A stretch of DNA of 14,161 bases from Holosporales bacterium (GCA_031273545.1 JAISRQ010000064.1:1-14161); one strand, 5' to 3'; positions 1 through 7,162 are shown, counted from the stretch's first letter. Notes: generated from the letters alone by a model not told the origin. Made by a program: numbers and translations.

Positions 1-1061
1 AGCCGCAGTAAATTCGGCAACGAAGACTGAACATGTATTCCCGACGGAAGTTCCACGTAATAAATAGAAATATCCCCCAAGTAAGCAATTTCGCGAACAA
101 CCCCTTTGGTGCAGTTCCTATTCCCAGCCGGCGGCGTCTGCGACATCATCACCTTCTCTGGGCGAATCGCCACAGATACGGTCGACCCAACAGGAGTCGC
201 CCCCGCATGCGTCGCGTAAATCAGGCAATTAGCTTCAGGAGATTCGATAAGCACATGGTCGTATTCGTCTTCAATTACTACGCCCTCAAAAATATTCATA
301 CTCCCAATAAACTCTGCCACAAAGCGCGAATTCGGGAATTCATAAATATTATGCGGCGCTCCAACTTGGCGGATTCGCCCCTCTTCCATGATGGCCATAC
401 GCGTCGACATAGTCATAGCCTCTTCTTGGTCGTGAGTAACGAGAATAAACGTAATCCCAACGCGCTCTTGAATGTTTACGAGCTCGAACTGCGTCTGTTC
501 CCGCAGCCGCTTGTCCAGCGCCGTCAAAGGCTCGTCTAGCAATAGCAGCTTTGGGCGCTTCACAAGGCTTCGTGCAAGAGCGACGCGCTGTTTTTGCCCA
601 CCAGAAAGCTCGTTTGGCTTACGGTCCGCATGCGATATGAGCTGGATCAAATCCAACGACTCCATCACACGGTCGTGAATAACATGCTTAGGAAGCGACT
701 CTTGCTTTAACCCGTACGCAATGTTTTGGTACACGGTCATATGAGGAAACAACGCATACGACTGGAACATCATATTCACTGGGCGCTCATATGGAGGGAG
801 GTTCGTTATGTCCACACCGTCGATAATCACGCGACCAGATGTGGGGGTCTCAAACCCCGCAAGCACCCGCAACAGGGAGCTCTTCCCGCATCCAGATCCC
901 CCAAGAAGAGAGAATAGCTCCCCCTTGTATATGGATAGCGACACGTTGCGAACCGCCTCTATAAACGCGTACTTTTTACTAATTGACTCTATTTGTATGT
1001 ACGGTTCGGCATTAGGGTCTTGCCACGGCTCAACGTCCCGTTTCATAGACGGAAGCGGCAT
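1..1061 (-). CDS. potA: Polyamine-type ABC transporter ATP-binding protein (PotA/PotG family), 3' end cut by window edge
   Basis: ATPase subunit of an ABC importer, by family a spermidine/putrescine system. It sits on the cytoplasmic face and powers uptake. Translating the minus strand from ATG at 1061 gives 353 residues before the window edge. Visible are Walker A GGSGCGKS (54-61), Q-loop Gln100, signature LSGGQ (152-156), Walker B LLLLDEP (172-178) and H-loop His210. After about residue 250 a TOBE-like region begins (VAIRPEKV at 297-304). The start is chosen because GGAG lies five bases upstream; no better ATG exists. The family is about 360-380 residues, so only a short C-terminal end is missing. 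The permease and binding-protein genes would lie beyond the left edge. A palindromic repeat (1192-1266) and a weak promoter lie upstream. Related iron or maltose/sugar importer ATPases share this architecture, so the substrate is inferred from overall similarity. Confidence 0.9.
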   Translation of the reverse strand, partial: MPLPSMKRDVEPWQDPNAEPYIQIESISKKYAFIEAVRNVSLSIYKGELFSLLGGSGCGKSSLLRVLAGFETPTSGRVIIDGVDITNLPPYERPVNMMFQSYALFPHMTVYQNIAYGLKQESLPKHVIHDRVMESLDLIQLISHADRKPNELSGGQKQRVALARSLVKRPKLLLLDEPLTALDKRLREQTQFELVNIQERVGITFILVTHDQEEAMTMSTRMAIMEEGRIRQVGAPHNIYEFPNSRFVAEFIGSMNIFEGVVIEDEYDHVLIESPEANCLIYATHAGATPVGSTVSVAIRPEKVMMSQTPPAGNRNCTKGVVREIAYLGDISIYYVELPSGIHVQSSLPNLLR

Positions 1062-1098
1062 ATTTGCTCCACATATAACGAATATCTATTTAAATGTT

Positions 1099-1128
1099 AC
1101 AATAATAAAATAGAAATCTCACTGACAA
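1099..1128 (-). promoter_or_regulatory. Possible promoter for potA
   Basis: On the minus strand, TTGTCA (1123-1128, 5/6 to the -35 consensus) precedes TATTGT (1099-1104) by 18 bases; an alternative TATTAT (1102-1107) would leave only 15. It lies about 40 bases before the potA start. The 10-bp palindrome CCGCGCGCGG (1137-1146) lies just upstream. The evidence is pattern matching alone in an AT-rich region. Confidence 0.35.
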
Positions 1129-1191
1129 AAACACAACCGCGCGCGGGATGCAATTTGGTGCATAATTTTTGTTAACCTATTTTCTACCTCT

Positions 1192-1266
1192 CCCCAAATG
1201 ATTGCGGACGTTTGAGCAGACCAAACACCCACAATCCTTCGATTTCTCATCCGCATTCATTGGAGG
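1192..1266 (-). repeat. Palindromic intergenic repeat, copy 1 (upstream of potA)
   Basis: Inverted repeat with 16-base arms: 1192-1207 (CCCCAAATGATTGCGG) and 1251-1266 (CCGCATTCATTGGAGG), complementary at 13 of 16 positions. Read on the minus strand, the centre contains an inner stem, GTTTG-GTCTGCT-CAAAC, which abuts the right outer arm. The same layout recurs at 3595, 3727, 3819, 9471, 12549 and 12799. It lies between the end of the LRR gene and potA, in the orientation of potA. It could also act as a transcription barrier after the LRR gene; no T-run follows it. Confidence 0.75.
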
Positions 1267-1288
1267 CCCCGATTTTCACGTAGCGGCA

Positions 1289-3499
1289 TCACTCCTTCAG
1301 CAATATAGCCTTCATGTAAATCAATAGCTGCCTTATGCCACGCTTGTTTACCGTTGCTGGCTCCGCTCCTATCTCATATATGTCCCCATCAAAAAATTCA
1401 GAAATATCTGCAGCGGAGTCCGGCCCCATTGTTATCAAATGACTTGCTACATCAGATGGATCAATCGGCCTCAATACCTTAGATTTATCCCGAATCTGTT
1501 TTAAAATATTGCTAGCTTCGAATAATCCTCCTTCTGCAAAGCGCGGTTCTTCTGAGTTTTCGTATAAAACCTCATCAAGAGGTATATTGTTTGCTTGAAA
1601 AATGTGCACTAAACCTTCTGGAACAGCGATGAAGGCGTCTGGATTTCGGTCATGTAGAGCCTGTAACTCCTCCACATCTTCACACAGCTGATTTGCAATC
1701 CAGTCATCCTTTGTTTGTACCTTAGAATGTACCCAGTCGATAATACGATCTGGTGTCACAAATCGATAAAACGTAGACAAAGCCCCGGCATATATGCGAG
1801 GTTCCTCAAATCCCTGAAAGGCCAGGCACCCAAGACGTCGGCCAAGATGTCCGAACAACCCGCCTTCCTCATAACCATCAATTGATTCAGGTAAGCCAAT
1901 TTCGTCCTTTAATATATCCCGACAATAGCTCACCAGGTGAACCCCTTGTGGTTCGTGAGGAATCCGCTCAACCAGGGCGCTTTTAAACGCTTCATTTTTT
2001 TCTTTGGCAACAATAGCGGTAACTAGTGAAACTAAGTCCGTCGCAGAATGCTCGCCATACCCAAGAAAATTATACACAATAGTGTTCAGTCCTTCCGCCT
2101 GGCCTGTAGGACAAGTCAACAACGCACAGATTAACTGTGCGGTGGCAATGGCCTCCTCATCAATATTGTCGATTGAAACTATGTGATTCAACGCAAAACT
2201 AATTGCGCGCTGTTCCGGTATCTTTAGTTCTGGCTTAATTTGCCAGCCTATGTCCGTTTCGGGCGGAAGGGGCACATCAAATAGCGCGTTTAAGAAGTTC
2301 GTTACTCGTGGCTGAACAATTGACCTTATGATGTCCTCGTTTTCAGATCCGTCTGGATCATCGGCAGATAGGATAGCACTTATGCGGGCAATTAGTTCTG
2401 GGTCAGCATTGTGTTCCAACTCATCCTTAAAAATAGCGCAAGATAAATACCCCGGCTGCTTTGCATCATTAAGGTTTAGAGTGTCTATTATATAATCGAA
2501 TCGATCTGCAACTTCTTCTCCGTCAAGTATATCAGTTGGTAATTCTTGCACTTTTGCGTTTTTCAACCAGTCTCGATTAACTCTTTCTTTTCTGCTATCT
2601 AGCCTCTTGTAAATATATTTGACAATACCTGGGGACACGAATTGAACATTTTTCTCAAAGTAATTTTTTAACTCTAATTTCCCCAATTCATCAGGCTCTG
2701 ACCCGCGCGCAACAATGTCGTCGTCGACAACCACAATGGTCGAAGGATTCAAGTTCATAAGCGAAAAGTGGAACGCCGTTATTAAGGTATCTCTTATCTC
2801 GAAACGTCTTAACTTAGAAAGACTTCCAATCCATACCGGTAGATTCTCAATTGGGTTCGCACTGATGTTTAAATCCGTAAGCAGGCGACAGGACTGTAAA
2901 CGTTTAGACAACTTTGATATTTCATTGCCATAAATATTTAGCTGTTGCAAGTTGACGAGCTTTTCTATCCCTTTTGGAATACGGGTAATTTGAGTACCAA
3001 CAATCGCCAAACTGCTTAATCTTGTTACATTAAAGATACTTGGCGGCACAACAGTAAGAGAAGTACTTTTAAGTGTGAGTTCACTTAGTTCCTCTAGTTT
3101 ACTTAAATCTGGGAAGACGGGAGCTTCGGAATTGCCTACCCCTAGCGAATTTAAATTTGGAAAATTTCCAACCCACTGAAAATCTACTGATGCTGGGGCT
3201 TCTATATTCAAGGAGTGCATCCAATAAATTCGCTGCAGAAGTGGCACCACTGCTTCCAAATTTGCAACAGGAGATACGACCTGTAAGTTGATAACGCCCA
3301 TGTAAGGCGGAATTTCTGCGATTTGAACGCCAAGCCTGTGAAGTCCGACTCTGACCTCCATAAAAATAGGTCTTCTATCAGGGTACCTGGCCGCAAGTTC
3401 TTCAATGGATTGCATTTCTGAGATAATTATATTGGCTCCAATACAAGAATTGGACAGCAACAAAGGAAGTAACGCAAAAGAAATAATTGACCGGCTCAT
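1289..3499 (-). CDS. Secreted leucine-rich-repeat protein with uncharacterised C-terminal region
   Basis: Protein of 736 residues, likely exported and possibly a host-interacting effector (inference). It starts with a signal peptide, MSRSIISFALLPLLLS followed by NSCIGA. From about residue 90 to 245 there are six or so LRR units of the bacterial/plant-like type (for example LQQLNIYGNEISKLSK, LTDLNISANPIENLP). The remaining ~490 residues look mostly helical and acidic, with no domain I recognise. They include TCPTGQAEGLN near residue 462 and a CED triad near 605. ATG at 3499 is chosen because GGAGG lies six bases upstream and the predicted promoter (3537-3565) would start transcription near 3530; the longer frame reaching 3547 would begin upstream of that point. 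The gene stands alone, and its 3' end faces repeat copy 1. LRR proteins of this kind are common in intracellular bacteria. The CED triad recalls NEL ubiquitin ligases (IpaH/SspH), but I see no other NEL feature. Confidence 0.85.
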   Translation of the reverse strand: MSRSIISFALLPLLLSNSCIGANIIISEMQSIEELAARYPDRRPIFMEVRVGLHRLGVQIAEIPPYMGVINLQVVSPVANLEAVVPLLQRIYWMHSLNIEAPASVDFQWVGNFPNLNSLGVGNSEAPVFPDLSKLEELSELTLKSTSLTVVPPSIFNVTRLSSLAIVGTQITRIPKGIEKLVNLQQLNIYGNEISKLSKRLQSCRLLTDLNISANPIENLPVWIGSLSKLRRFEIRDTLITAFHFSLMNLNPSTIVVVDDDIVARGSEPDELGKLELKNYFEKNVQFVSPGIVKYIYKRLDSRKERVNRDWLKNAKVQELPTDILDGEEVADRFDYIIDTLNLNDAKQPGYLSCAIFKDELEHNADPELIARISAILSADDPDGSENEDIIRSIVQPRVTNFLNALFDVPLPPETDIGWQIKPELKIPEQRAISFALNHIVSIDNIDEEAIATAQLICALLTCPTGQAEGLNTIVYNFLGYGEHSATDLVSLVTAIVAKEKNEAFKSALVERIPHEPQGVHLVSYCRDILKDEIGLPESIDGYEEGGLFGHLGRRLGCLAFQGFEEPRIYAGALSTFYRFVTPDRIIDWVHSKVQTKDDWIANQLCEDVEELQALHDRNPDAFIAVPEGLVHIFQANNIPLDEVLYENSEEPRFAEGGLFEASNILKQIRDKSKVLRPIDPSDVASHLITMGPDSAADISEFFDGDIYEIGAEPATVNKRGIRQLLIYMKAILLKE

Positions 3500-3536
3500 A
3501 CAAATCCTCCGAAAGAAAGCAACCTCTAGTGCGATG

Positions 3537-3565
3537 ATACTAAACATTTATTAATTATGTGTTAA
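3537..3565 (-). promoter_or_regulatory. Promoter for the LRR gene
   Basis: On the minus strand TTAACA (3560-3565, 5/6 to TTGACA) and TAGTAT (3537-3542, 4/6 to TATAAT) are separated by 17 bases. Transcription would begin near 3530, about 30 bases before the ATG at 3499. This supports the shorter start of the gene. Confidence 0.55.
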
Positions 3566-3594
3566 CGTGCATTGGGGAGCCCTGATGACTGGGG

Positions 3595-3662
3595 ACCAAG
3601 AATAAAAAGCCTGAGAACTTGTATCGTTCAAAAGTCCTAAACTATTGGTGAGTGGGGGTAGG
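3595..3662 (+). repeat. Palindromic intergenic repeat, copy 2 (degenerate)
   Basis: Shortened, diverged member of the family. The right half (3629-3662) reads AAAAGTCC-TAAACTATTGGTGAG-TGGGGGTAGG and aligns with the right half of the copy at 12799-12878 (AAAAAGTCC, TAATCTTTTGGGGAGTAGG). The left arm CCAAGAAT (3595-3602) can partly pair with ATTGG near 3646. It is oriented toward rarA. An isolated right-end-like ATTGGGGAG at 3571-3579 may be a further remnant. Confidence 0.45.
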
Positions 3663-3726
3663 TAATCTATCGGATAAAATGTTTAGAGAAGTTAAATAAA
3701 ATAAAATAAAAGAAGATATACTAAGG

Positions 3727-3810
3727 CCACAAAAGATTATGAAAAAGAAGATAAAAAATAGTAAGTGTTTGGCGAATCCAAAAACCCATAATCATTTGGG
3801 AATTGGGTAT
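3727..3810 (+). repeat. Palindromic intergenic repeat, copy 3
   Basis: Left arm 3727-3741 contains GATTATG and right arm 3787-3800 contains CATAATC, a perfect 7-bp pairing. Most other copies have GATTGCG/CGCAATC-like arms, so both sides have changed together. The inner stem is TTTGG-CGAAT-CCAAA (3768-3783), preceded by the purine-rich stretch ending AAGTGTTTGG. The right flank AATTGGGTAT (3801-3810) matches the flank of the copy at 9471 (ATTGGGTAT). It lies in direct tandem with copy 4. Confidence 0.75.
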
Positions 3811-3818
3811 CCTTAGGT

Positions 3819-3897
3819 CCCCAAAGATTGCGGACCGGAAGCTGAGTTATCGTGAATGTTTATTCGCCAAAAGACAGAGTTGTGATCGCATGCTTGG
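3819..3897 (+). repeat. Palindromic intergenic repeat, copy 4 (right arm degenerate)
   Basis: The left arm CCCCAAAGATTGCGG (3819-3833) is the clearest consensus arm in the window. The centre GAATGTTTATTCGCCAAAAG keeps the GTTT...CAAAA pattern. The right arm (about 3880-3897) has decayed and overlaps the predicted -35 box of rarA. The left arm could also pair with the right arm of copy 3 (3787-3800), giving an alternative tight hairpin. Confidence 0.6.
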
Positions 3898-3909
3898 AAG
3901 AGTTATAAT
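3880..3909 (+). promoter_or_regulatory. Promoter for rarA-ogg
   Basis: A consensus TATAAT at 3904-3909 is preceded, 18 bases earlier, by TTGTGA (3880-3885, 4/6 to TTGACA). It lies 77 bases before the rarA start, with the -35 inside the decayed right arm of repeat copy 4. This suggests the repeat remnant has been recruited into the promoter, which is inference. Confidence 0.5.
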
Positions 3910-3986
3910 CGCGGAGTAGTAGCAATGACAATATTTCGAGTATTTTTCATTAAAAGCGAAATTGTAACACAGCAGAGAGCAAGCAT

Positions 3987-5279
3987 TTGACGCAAAATTC
4001 CCTTTTTAATGGACCTTCGCCAAGCAAAACCACGAAGGCAAGCGACGCGGGCACCAAGCCCCTCGCAGAATTATTGCGCCCAGTAAACCTGCAGGACCTC
4101 ATTGGACACATAGAATTTACGGAAAATAATCTAAAAAACCTACAATCGCTTATACTTTGGGGCCCCCCAGGTTCAGGAAAAACCACCCTTGCACGCATAA
4201 TCTCCGCCAAAAGCGAGCTAAAAAGCGTGTCCTTGTCCGCGGTCACATCCGGCACAGCAGATTTTCGAAATATATTTGACATCGCCAATCGCGGAACGAA
4301 AATCGTATTAATGATCGACGAAATACATCACCTCAACAAAAGTCAACAAGATATATTTCTCCCGCATATCGAAAATGGAAACATAATATTGATAGGGACA
4401 ACAACAGAAAACCCCTCATTCGAGCTGAGGCAGGCGTTGTTGTCGCGCTGCAAAGTCGTCGTGTTCCCCAGGCTAACAAACAGCGATTTGATGCAAATTA
4501 TTTCGCGAGCCGAGCACCTAACGGGAATCCCGCTGAAAATTACGGAAGATGCTAAGAACAGCCTCTGCGACTTGGCAGACGGAGACGCACGCTATTTGCT
4601 GAATCGCGTCGAAGAAATTTTGCACGCCAACATTGACCACCCGCTCTCCGCCGAAGAATTGGGCGATTTCATTCATAAAAAACTGAAAAGCTACGATAAA
4701 AAGGCCGACGAACACTATAACCTTATTAGTGCGTTTCACAAATCAATTCGCGGGTCCGATGTTGACGCGGCGTTATATTGGTTTACACGAATGTTGCATG
4801 GCGGCGAGGACCCTTTGTACATAGGAAGGCGCCTTGTTCGCGCTGCAAGCGAAGAGGTCGGCATGGCAGACCCACAAGCCCTTACGGTCGCGGTGGCTGC
4901 AGTGGACGCGTATCACTTCTTGGGTTCGCCGGAAGGGGAGCTCGCACTAGCACAAGCGGTGGTTTATGTGGCGACGGCACCAAAATCGAATGCCGTTTAC
5001 TGCGCATATAATGAGGCAAACGCGTACGTAGAGAAGACTGGGGCCGTTCCGCCGCCCAAGCACGCACTTAACGCGCCAACGAAACTTATGAAAAAACTGG
5101 ATTATGGCAAGGGATATGTTTATGATCATGATGCGGAACATGCGTATTCAGGGCAAAGCTATTTTCCTGAAGAAAGGCAAAGCTTTTATCGGCCGAATGA
5201 CCGCGGGTTTGAGCGAGAGATAAGAAAACGAGTGGATTGGTGGAATAATAATAGGCATGACGACAGTAAACATTCCTGA
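3987..5279 (+). CDS. rarA: Replication-associated recombination protein A (RarA/MgsA AAA+ ATPase)
   Basis: Cytoplasmic AAA+ ATPase of the clamp-loader clade that acts at stalled replication forks with SSB and RecA; it is homologous to yeast Mgs1 and human WRNIP1. The 430 residues are close to the family's usual 430-450. Visible are Walker A GPPGSGKT (59-66), Walker B with DEIHH (111-115) followed by LNKSQQDIFLP, sensor 1 GTTTENPSF (137-145) and an arginine-finger motif LLSRC around Arg154. The tetramerisation and C-terminal region includes GGEDPLYIGRRLVRAASEEVG. The start is TTG with GAGAG upstream. No ATG occurs in frame before about residue 109, which would delete Walker A, so TTG is required. 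The last 23 bases overlap the following glycosylase gene, implying co-transcription and probable translational coupling of two DNA-maintenance genes. Confidence 0.93.
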   Translation: MTQNSLFNGPSPSKTTKASDAGTKPLAELLRPVNLQDLIGHIEFTENNLKNLQSLILWGPPGSGKTTLARIISAKSELKSVSLSAVTSGTADFRNIFDIANRGTKIVLMIDEIHHLNKSQQDIFLPHIENGNIILIGTTTENPSFELRQALLSRCKVVVFPRLTNSDLMQIISRAEHLTGIPLKITEDAKNSLCDLADGDARYLLNRVEEILHANIDHPLSAEELGDFIHKKLKSYDKKADEHYNLISAFHKSIRGSDVDAALYWFTRMLHGGEDPLYIGRRLVRAASEEVGMADPQALTVAVAAVDAYHFLGSPEGELALAQAVVYVATAPKSNAVYCAYNEANAYVEKTGAVPPPKHALNAPTKLMKKLDYGKGYVYDHDAEHAYSGQSYFPEERQSFYRPNDRGFEREIRKRVDWWNNNRHDDSKHS

Positions 5280-6060
5280 TTTTTCAATAGAACAAATTGC
5301 TAATTCGGGACAATGTTTTCGAATTAATAAATCTAATGAAGTGCGTGGTACTTCTTGCGCCTGGGAGGTCAAGGCCTTAGGTAAAGGGTTGATTATTCAG
5401 CAAAATCCAAATATGACGCACACTTTTGATTGCCCTGTACACGATTATTGTAACAAGTGGACAAATTATTTTGACGTAAATAGAGATTATGCAGAAATAA
5501 AACGCCGCATTCTCGAACGGAAAGATCCGTATCTTACAAGGGCGGTCGAATACGGCTGGGGCCTGAGAATACTTAAGCAAGACCCATGGGAAATCATTGT
5601 AAGCTTCATCATTTCTCAACGCACTAGTATTCCTAGAATTAAGACATTAATAGAGAAGCTATGCCATGATAAAGACTTTCCGTCGCCCGAAAAACTTGAC
5701 GAGCTTTCAGAAGCGGACTTATCGGCGATGGGCTTTGGGTACCGTGCAAAATATATAAGAAGTATAGTAACTGCAGTATTGAATGGAGATTTGAATATTG
5801 AATTTGCTAAGCGTCTTGATACGCGGAGCTTTGTTGAATATTTTACGCGATTTGACGGGATCGGCCCCAAGGTAGCCCACTGCATCGCGTTGTTCGGGTT
5901 TCATAAAATTGACGCATTTCCGCGAGATGTTTGGGTGAATCGGGTCATTGATGAGCGCTATTCCGGGAAGTTCAGCCTTGAAGGACTTGAAGATGTCGCC
6001 GGGATTGTGCAGCAATATATGTTCTTTTATGAAAGATATTTGCAGAAGGAATCTAAGTAA
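5257..6060 (+). CDS. ogg: OGG1-type 8-oxoguanine DNA glycosylase/AP lyase
   Basis: Bifunctional base-excision repair enzyme predicted to remove 8-oxoguanine opposite cytosine and nick the AP site. The 267 residues show the hallmarks of the OGG1 branch of the HhH-GPD superfamily. There is an N-terminal GQCFRI (18-23), then the SFIISQRTSIPRIK helix (116-129), equivalent to the NNN-IPRI region of human OGG1. The helix-hairpin-helix DGIGPKVAHCIALF (200-213) contains the catalytic Lys205, and PRDVW carries the catalytic Asp224. The gene starts inside the end of rarA (23-base overlap), so expression probably depends on rarA translation. By established knowledge this branch is usual in eukaryotes, Clostridia and some thermophiles, while proteobacteria normally rely on MutM. 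It may therefore have been acquired laterally. AlkA-type glycosylase is the main alternative, but the N-terminal CFR and PRDVW motifs favour OGG. Confidence 0.85.
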   Translation: MTTVNIPDFSIEQIANSGQCFRINKSNEVRGTSCAWEVKALGKGLIIQQNPNMTHTFDCPVHDYCNKWTNYFDVNRDYAEIKRRILERKDPYLTRAVEYGWGLRILKQDPWEIIVSFIISQRTSIPRIKTLIEKLCHDKDFPSPEKLDELSEADLSAMGFGYRAKYIRSIVTAVLNGDLNIEFAKRLDTRSFVEYFTRFDGIGPKVAHCIALFGFHKIDAFPRDVWVNRVIDERYSGKFSLEGLEDVAGIVQQYMFFYERYLQKESK

Positions 6061-6065
6061 AGTTT

Positions 6066-6107
6066 AATATATCCAAAGAACTCTAAACAAATTTCAATAT
6101 ATCCAAA
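6066..6107. repeat. Short direct repeat after ogg
   Basis: The 12-mer AATATATCCAAA occurs at 6066-6077 and again at 6096-6107, 30 bases apart, with similar flanks (TTT before, AG after). It sits immediately after the ogg stop codon, in the convergent gap to rplY. No function is apparent. Confidence 0.5.
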
Positions 6108-6126
6108 AGTGAACAGGCAAGATACA

Positions 6127-6215
6127 CCCCGAAGCCCAACATCCCCCAATGGGATGCCAGACCAGCTCCCCACTACGTTCGCTCGAGCTTCCCAGAGGGC
6201 CGCGAAGCCCTCGGG
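6127..6215. repeat. GC-rich cluster of three hairpins in the ogg/rplY gap
   Basis: Three potential hairpins lie in 90 bases. They are CATCCC/GGGATG (6140-6145, 6151-6156), AGCTC/GAGCT (6164-6168, 6185-6189) and GAGGGC/GCCCTC with loop CGCGAA (6195-6212), which extends to nine pairs with CCC/GGG around a bulged A. The block is clearly richer in G+C than the flanks. It begins ten bases past the rplY stop and may serve as a 3' structure for that operon or for ogg. No T-run follows on either strand, so a canonical intrinsic terminator is not supported. It may be one copy of a dispersed element, but only one copy is seen here. Confidence 0.45.
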
Positions 6216-6224
6216 TCTCTACAT

Positions 6225-6827
6225 TTATTCGTTAGCATCTCCAGACGCCTTATCATCATGCCCAACCTGCACAACGTTCGCTAGAACCGTTCCAGCCCCA
6301 GTTGATTGATGCAAGCGACATCCCTCCGGTATATTCAAATCACTGACCGAAAACGTCGCCCCAACAGCGGCCCCACTCAAGTCTATTTCAAATTTTTCAG
6401 GAATACTCAACGGAGAACAAAGAACATCCACATATCTTTGAACAATGTTCAATATAGCTCCCAACTTTATTGCTGGCGATTTATCCTCATTGATGAACTC
6501 GATCGGAACCTTGACCTTGATTTCGGAATCCTTGCTTACCCGCAAAAAATCTACATGAAGCGGAAGGTCCGTCACGGGATGATACTGCACACTCTTAGGA
6601 AGTACGGGAACCTCTTCTCCGTCAACGACAAGCGTCATCACCCGAGTAAAAAAGTCAGCCCTGCCGCAATGTTTCACCACAACCCGCCCCTCTATAGACG
6701 CCATATACGGTTCGCCACCGCCACCATACACCACGCAAGGAACGAAACCCTCCCTGCGCAGAGCCCGAGCAGTCCCCGTCCCTGATGCAGTCTTTGCTGT
6801 TGCTGCTAAAATATCTATATCGCGCAT
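6225..6827 (-). CDS. rplY: Ribosomal protein bL25, long CTC/TL5-type form
   Basis: 50S subunit protein that binds 5S rRNA. The N-terminal 5S-binding domain (ARALRREGFVPCVVYG, then VLPKSVQYHPVTDLPLHVDFLRV) is followed by the C-terminal beta domain of the CTC form (PIEFINEDKSPAIKLGAILNIV, ending DLNIPEGCRL). It is about 200 residues, normal for alphaproteobacteria. An ATG exists at 6833, but AGGAG lies only two bases before it. The same AGGAG is eight bases from the ATG at 6827, so the protein most likely begins MRDIDILAATAK. The gene directly follows rpmJ with only an eight-base gap to the 6833 ATG and shares its promoter. The commonly adjacent pth gene is not present downstream. Confidence 0.95.
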   Translation of the reverse strand: MRDIDILAATAKTASGTGTARALRREGFVPCVVYGGGGEPYMASIEGRVVVKHCGRADFFTRVMTLVVDGEEVPVLPKSVQYHPVTDLPLHVDFLRVSKDSEIKVKVPIEFINEDKSPAIKLGAILNIVQRYVDVLCSPLSIPEKFEIDLSGAAVGATFSVSDLNIPEGCRLHQSTGAGTVLANVVQVGHDDKASGDANE

Positions 6828-6841
6828 GCTCATTTCTCCTA

Positions 6842-6967
6842 TTAGCCTTGGCGAGCCTTAAATTTCGGACACTGTTTATTTATAACATACAGTCTCCCCT
6901 TTCGTCTTACTAGCTTTGAGGCTTTATGACGACTTTTGATAGTCTTTAAAGAGTTTGTTACTTTCAT
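6842..6967 (-). CDS. rpmJ: Ribosomal protein bL36, zinc-ligand-free (C-minus) form
   Basis: A 41-residue basic protein of the 50S subunit. It begins MKVTNSLKTIKSRHKASKLV, continues RRKGRLYVINKQCPKFK and ends ARQG, the standard bL36 pattern (MKV.NSLK..K.RH, RRKGR.YVINK, FKARQG). The zinc-binding cysteines of the C-plus form are replaced (Ala/Ser positions); only one Cys remains, at 33. The ATG at 6967 is the only sensible start; no strong Shine-Dalgarno is evident (GGTG lies nine bases upstream). It is the first gene of an rpmJ-rplY operon driven by the promoter at 7039-7068, with a leader of about 65 bases. Confidence 0.95.
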   Translation of the reverse strand: MKVTNSLKTIKSRHKASKLVRRKGRLYVINKQCPKFKARQG

Positions 6968-7025
6968 GAATTCACCAATATTTTATTTAAACAACTAAAA
7001 ACCAAGCAGCAAGTACAGCAATCCG

Positions 7026-7046
7026 CTACAACAATAAATTGTAGCT
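7026..7046. promoter_or_regulatory. Inverted repeat overlapping the rpmJ -10 box and start site
   Basis: GCTACAA (7026-7032) and TTGTAGC (7040-7046) are perfect inverted repeats. The second arm contains the -10 box, and the first covers the expected transcription start. It could be an operator or a leader hairpin. With a seven-base arm it could also be chance. Confidence 0.35.
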
Positions 7047-7068
7047 TAGATCGCTGACGTATGTCAAC
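7039..7068 (-). promoter_or_regulatory. Strong promoter of the rpmJ-rplY operon
   Basis: On the minus strand a perfect TTGACA (7063-7068) is followed after 18 bases by TACAAT (7039-7044, 5/6). It is the best sigma-70-type promoter in the window, as expected for ribosomal protein genes. Transcription would begin near 7032. Confidence 0.75.
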
Positions 7069-7104
7069 ATCACCAGGGTTTGAACGAAAAATTGCGCATT
7101 ATAT

Positions 7105-7134
7105 AAAACCGAACGGTATAAAAGAAGTCCGTTC
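7105..7134 (-). terminator. Weak terminator after corC
   Basis: On the minus strand the stem GAACGG/CCGTTC (7129-7134, 7111-7116) with a 12-base loop is followed by GGTTTTATAT. It lies 28 bases past the corC stop and upstream of the rpmJ promoter, which is the right place for a terminator. The stem is only six pairs and the T-run is short and interrupted. Confidence 0.4.
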
Positions 7135-7162
7135 ACATCTATGCGAGCTGAATCTCCCTCTC

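Noticed and set aside
33..539. 168-codon plus-strand frame, and others between 472 and 1175
   Set aside because: They lie antisense to potA, whose minus-strand translation has all the ABC ATPase motifs.
3500..3547. Sixteen-codon upstream extension of the LRR gene
   Set aside because: The predicted promoter overlaps it, and GGAGG is correctly spaced only for the ATG at 3499, which also begins a proper signal peptide.
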